A stretch of DNA of 8,335 nt. Source: Bacteroidales bacterium (GTDB taxonomy: Bacteria; Bacteroidota; Bacteroidia; Bacteroidales; Lentimicrobiaceae). The notes below the pieces were generated by a model. That model did not search any database, was not told the DNA's origin, and worked only from the letters and a program-made list of their open reading frames with translations. The translations under genes and the position numbers were made by a program. Positions 6,259 through 8,335 of the stretch are shown here, one piece after another (positions within the stretch are counted from its first letter, which is position 1; the number at the start of each line of letters is the position of its first letter). The DNA lies in contig JALHHH010000086.1 in NCBI GenBank assembly GCA_022837485.1, forward strand, positions 1-8,335. The letters are read 5' to 3'.

Positions 6259-8335
6259 TTACTTGACTAACACCACACTCCCCCTCATCTTCACAACCTT
6301 CCCCACCATATCCGAAAAACTGATCACCCAGCTATACACCCCCGCCGGAGCATCCTCCCCATTCCAGCCCTCTGCAGGGTTGGTTGTTTCGTAGATCAGT
6401 TGCCCCCAGCGGTTGTAAATAACCATGCTGAACTGCCTGATCAGATCTCCGGTGGCAACCGGCCGGAAGGTGTCGTTCAGCCCATCACCGTTGGGGGTGA
6501 AGGCGTTGGGGACATTAAAGTAAAATTGCATGTAAACATTCTTCAGGTAAGCGGAATCAACAGTGGTGCACCCTTCCTCGGTCTGAATAATAACTGAGTA
6601 GCTGCCTTCTTCGGTGCCGGTTATGTAGTAGGTGGTATCGCCGGTATTCCATTGATAGCTGAAGTAGCCGGGTGTGGCTTCGAGGGTAAAATGTTGTTCG
6701 AAGGGAATGGTGTCGTTGATAGTTGGGAAGTTGGCGGAGGGTAAGGGGACTACCCGTGCATTTACAATAATAGAATCCTGGCATCCGAGTGCATCTGTGA
6801 TTTTAATAGCATAGTTCCCTGAGTTTTCCTGCCGCGCATCAAAACTTATAAACATATCCCTGTTATCGGTGCCGCCATCAGGTAATTGCCATTGATATGT
6901 AATAGGTTGGGTGCCTGCTACTGATGGTGCAATGGTGAGAATTCCGCCTTCACAACAAACCGTTGAATGATTAACGCTGATACCGGCAGGTGGATTAACC
7001 TGCATTTCGCCAATTGAATACTCAACATTATCAAGCATCCCGTTCTCTCCTTCAAACCAGCTTAACCCAGTCTGATCCCATGCCAACTGACTGGTACCGG
7101 TATCATTAGCTGTAAATACCAGTTCAAACAACTGTTCTGTTGCTGAAAAAGTAACAGGGGAAGAGCCTGTCCACCAGGCCACAACCCGTTCAAGTGCGGG
7201 GAACACTTCAATTGTCAATCCATCCAATTGATCGTTTAAACCGGTATAGTTTTGACAGGATACTTTTGTGGCATCATAACGCAGACTAATTTCAAATGCT
7301 TTCACCGCGTTAAAATTGGTAACCTCTACTGGAATTGTAAGCAATTGTGGCGAAAAACAAATGGTATCGTTGCCGGCAATGGCCGAGAGAATAAATCCCT
7401 GAATACGCCCAACCGTAACACTATCTGAGGTAAAACAGCCGTTTTGGTCAATCACTTCGTAATAGTAAGTGCCTGAAGCAAGTCCGGTGAAGTACCCTGT
7501 ATCCTGAACTATTCCATAAAGGATGTAGGTTAAATTACCAAAACCATCTGCAGTAAGCGTAACAGTGCCATCCTGGTTGTTATCAGTTTCAGGTTCGGTA
7601 CTGTGGTCAACCACAGGCCCCGGTTCGTTAGAAATGGTAATAGGATCAGGCCAAACTGCCTGACATCCGGTACTGTCGATAACCCGAACTTTTACAACAT
7701 ATTCGCCGGGTTCCAGATTGGTGAAATTGCCTTCATTGGTAAGCCACTCATCCTGGCGTATAGAGTAAGCAAGCATATCACCCAAACCTGTTACGGCTTT
7801 AATAATGATTGAACCATTGTTATTGTCGCAGAACGAAGGCTCATGATCAACTGAATGGATAAGTACATTCCCTGCATCGGGAACATAGTACTTTTGAATG
7901 AAATTGGTACATCCACGTCCATCTGTTGCCCAAAGGGCGTACCAGTCGGCAGGCAGGTTGTATATATCAAGCGTAGTGCCAACAAGATTATCATAAGAGT
8001 CTAACCACCAAACAGAAACAGGTTCTACACCCGTAATGGTTAATTCCCTGATGGCTCCTGTACTTCCGCCACAGGCAGTAGGCGAGATCAAAACTGAATC
8101 GCTCACCACGGGGGCGGGGTAATAATCCACCCTGACGGAATCGCGTCCTGAGCATCCAAAACTATTTATTACCTTTACCCAATAAGTGCCGGTATCTGCA
8201 ACGGAAATTGTTCGGGTGGTATCACCACTGCTCCAGAGGTAGGATTCAAAAATATCAGATTCAAGCGCAACGGAATCGCCCTTACAGATGAATGCTGTAT
8301 CACCAATATTGGGAAAAGGAGCCGGTAAAACAGAA
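6259..8335 (-). CDS. Large secreted surface protein with SprB-like and Ig-like repeats, cohesin-like domain and T9SS type B sorting domain (C-terminal part)
   Basis: The visible 691 residues are in one open frame to the right edge, so the N-terminus and signal peptide are missing. An in-frame GTG at 8130 is not a real start: the conserved Ig-like repeat continues upstream of it. In order: an Ig-like unit (about 7-69, with YLWSSGDTT and GCSGRDSV); three SprB-like repeats (about 86-150, 166-236, 249-309), each ending in a Gly-Cys such as DSTGC and DQNGC; a cohesin-like domain (about 314-447); an Ig-like domain (about 450-530, with YQWQLPDGG and DALGC); a second unit like the first (536-597, with YQWNTGDTT); and the gliding motility-associated C-terminal domain (about 604-691, with NAFTPNGDGLNDTF, IYNRWGQLIYET and a final GSVVLVK). 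The last domain directs outer-membrane export by the type IX system and attachment to the cell surface. An adhesin, matrix or gliding-related role is inferred; the binding partner is unknown. Confidence 0.9.
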   Translation of the reverse strand, partial: SVLPAPFPNIGDTAFICKGDSVALESDIFESYLWSSGDTTRTISVADTGTYWVKVINSFGCSGRDSVRVDYYPAPVVSDSVLISPTACGGSTGAIRELTITGVEPVSVWWLDSYDNLVGTTLDIYNLPADWYALWATDGRGCTNFIQKYYVPDAGNVLIHSVDHEPSFCDNNNGSIIIKAVTGLGDMLAYSIRQDEWLTNEGNFTNLEPGEYVVKVRVIDSTGCQAVWPDPITISNEPGPVVDHSTEPETDNNQDGTVTLTADGFGNLTYILYGIVQDTGYFTGLASGTYYYEVIDQNGCFTSDSVTVGRIQGFILSAIAGNDTICFSPQLLTIPVEVTNFNAVKAFEISLRYDATKVSCQNYTGLNDQLDGLTIEVFPALERVVAWWTGSSPVTFSATEQLFELVFTANDTGTSQLAWDQTGLSWFEGENGMLDNVEYSIGEMQVNPPAGISVNHSTVCCEGGILTIAPSVAGTQPITYQWQLPDGGTDNRDMFISFDARQENSGNYAIKITDALGCQDSIIVNARVVPLPSANFPTINDTIPFEQHFTLEATPGYFSYQWNTGDTTYYITGTEEGSYSVIIQTEEGCTTVDSAYLKNVYMQFYFNVPNAFTPNGDGLNDTFRPVATGDLIRQFSMVIYNRWGQLIYETTNPAEGWNGEDAPAGVYSWVISFSDMVGKVVKMRGSVVLVK
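6262..6525 (-). other. T9SS type B C-terminal sorting domain (CHU_C / TIGR04131-like)
   Basis: The last 88 residues of the surface protein contain PNAFTPNGDGLNDTF, MVIYNRWGQLIYE, GWNG, AGVYSWVI and the ending GSVVLVK. These are the ordered hallmarks of the gliding motility-associated C-terminal domain found in T9SS substrates such as SprB. It predicts that the host carries a type IX secretion machinery elsewhere. Confidence 0.92.
6544..6729 (-). repeat. Second copy of the Ig-like repeat unit in the surface protein
   Basis: This unit begins FPTINDT, has LEATPGYFSYQWNTGDTT in the middle and EGCTTVDS near the end. It lines up along its length with the unit at 8128-8316 (FPNIGDT, YLWSSGDTT, FGCSGRDS). 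The two are clearly related but diverged, with no long identical DNA. Confidence 0.7.
6994..7395 (-). other. Cohesin-like domain within the surface protein
   Basis: About 134 residues with TICFSPQLLTIPVEVTNF, then KAFEISLRYDATKVSCQ, RVVAWWTGSSPVTF and LFELVFTANDTG. This is the order of strands seen in the cohesin and cohesin-like (carbohydrate-binding-like) fold. In cellulosomes cohesin binds dockerin, but isolated Bacteroidota copies are not shown to do so. No dockerin is visible in the window. Confidence 0.65.
8128..8316 (-). repeat. First visible Ig-like repeat unit in the surface protein
   Basis: The unit begins FPNIGDT, contains CKGDSVALES and YLWSSGDTT, then DTGTYWVKV and FGCSGRDSV. 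It pairs with the unit at 6544-6729. Its preceding Pro-Ala-Pro linker at the window edge suggests that more units of the same kind lie beyond it. Confidence 0.7.

Noticed and set aside
1..8335. Mobile element, CRISPR array, defence or toxin-antitoxin system
   Set aside because: No transposase, integrase, regularly spaced direct repeats, nuclease or small toxin-like pair was seen. The gene content is mainly housekeeping with one surface protein.

Overview
The window reads as chromosomal DNA of a Bacteroidota species, most likely a Bacteroidales-like, possibly anaerobic member. Four things support this. The last gene ends in a type B C-terminal sorting domain of the type IX secretion system (T9SS). 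There is a DUF5606 gene and a DUF2752–TM2 gene pair, both of which I associate with this phylum. Several upstream regions carry the Bacteroidota promoter box TAnnTTTG. Shine-Dalgarno sequences are essentially absent.

Layout from left to right. Positions 1-384 (minus) are the N-terminal part of purD. Positions 516-2594 (minus) are a complete elongation factor G gene standing outside any ribosomal-protein operon, with a strong intrinsic terminator at 454-488 separating it from purD. A 416-base divergent intergenic region (2595-3010) holds the EF-G promoter box and the promoter of the next pair. Positions 3011-3702 (plus) are two small membrane-protein genes, DUF2752 then TM2. Facing them, and convergent after 20 bases, is pyrK-pyrD (3723-5478, minus), the two subunits of NAD-dependent class 1B dihydroorotate dehydrogenase. 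Next is a small DUF5606 gene (5647-6081, minus) with its own terminator and promoter box. From 6259 to the right edge (minus) is the C-terminal 691 residues of a large secreted surface protein with SprB-like and Ig-like repeats, a cohesin-like domain and the T9SS sorting domain.

Functionally this is mostly housekeeping: purine synthesis (PurD), pyrimidine synthesis (PyrK/PyrD) and translation (EF-G), plus two small genes of unknown role and one surface adhesin-like protein. I see no tRNA, rRNA, CRISPR array, transposase, phage gene or toxin-antitoxin pair, and no convincing undescribed multi-gene system. The points most worth a second look are the probable leaderless start of the DUF2752 gene, the identity of the EF-G paralogue, and the cohesin-like domain in the T9SS protein.
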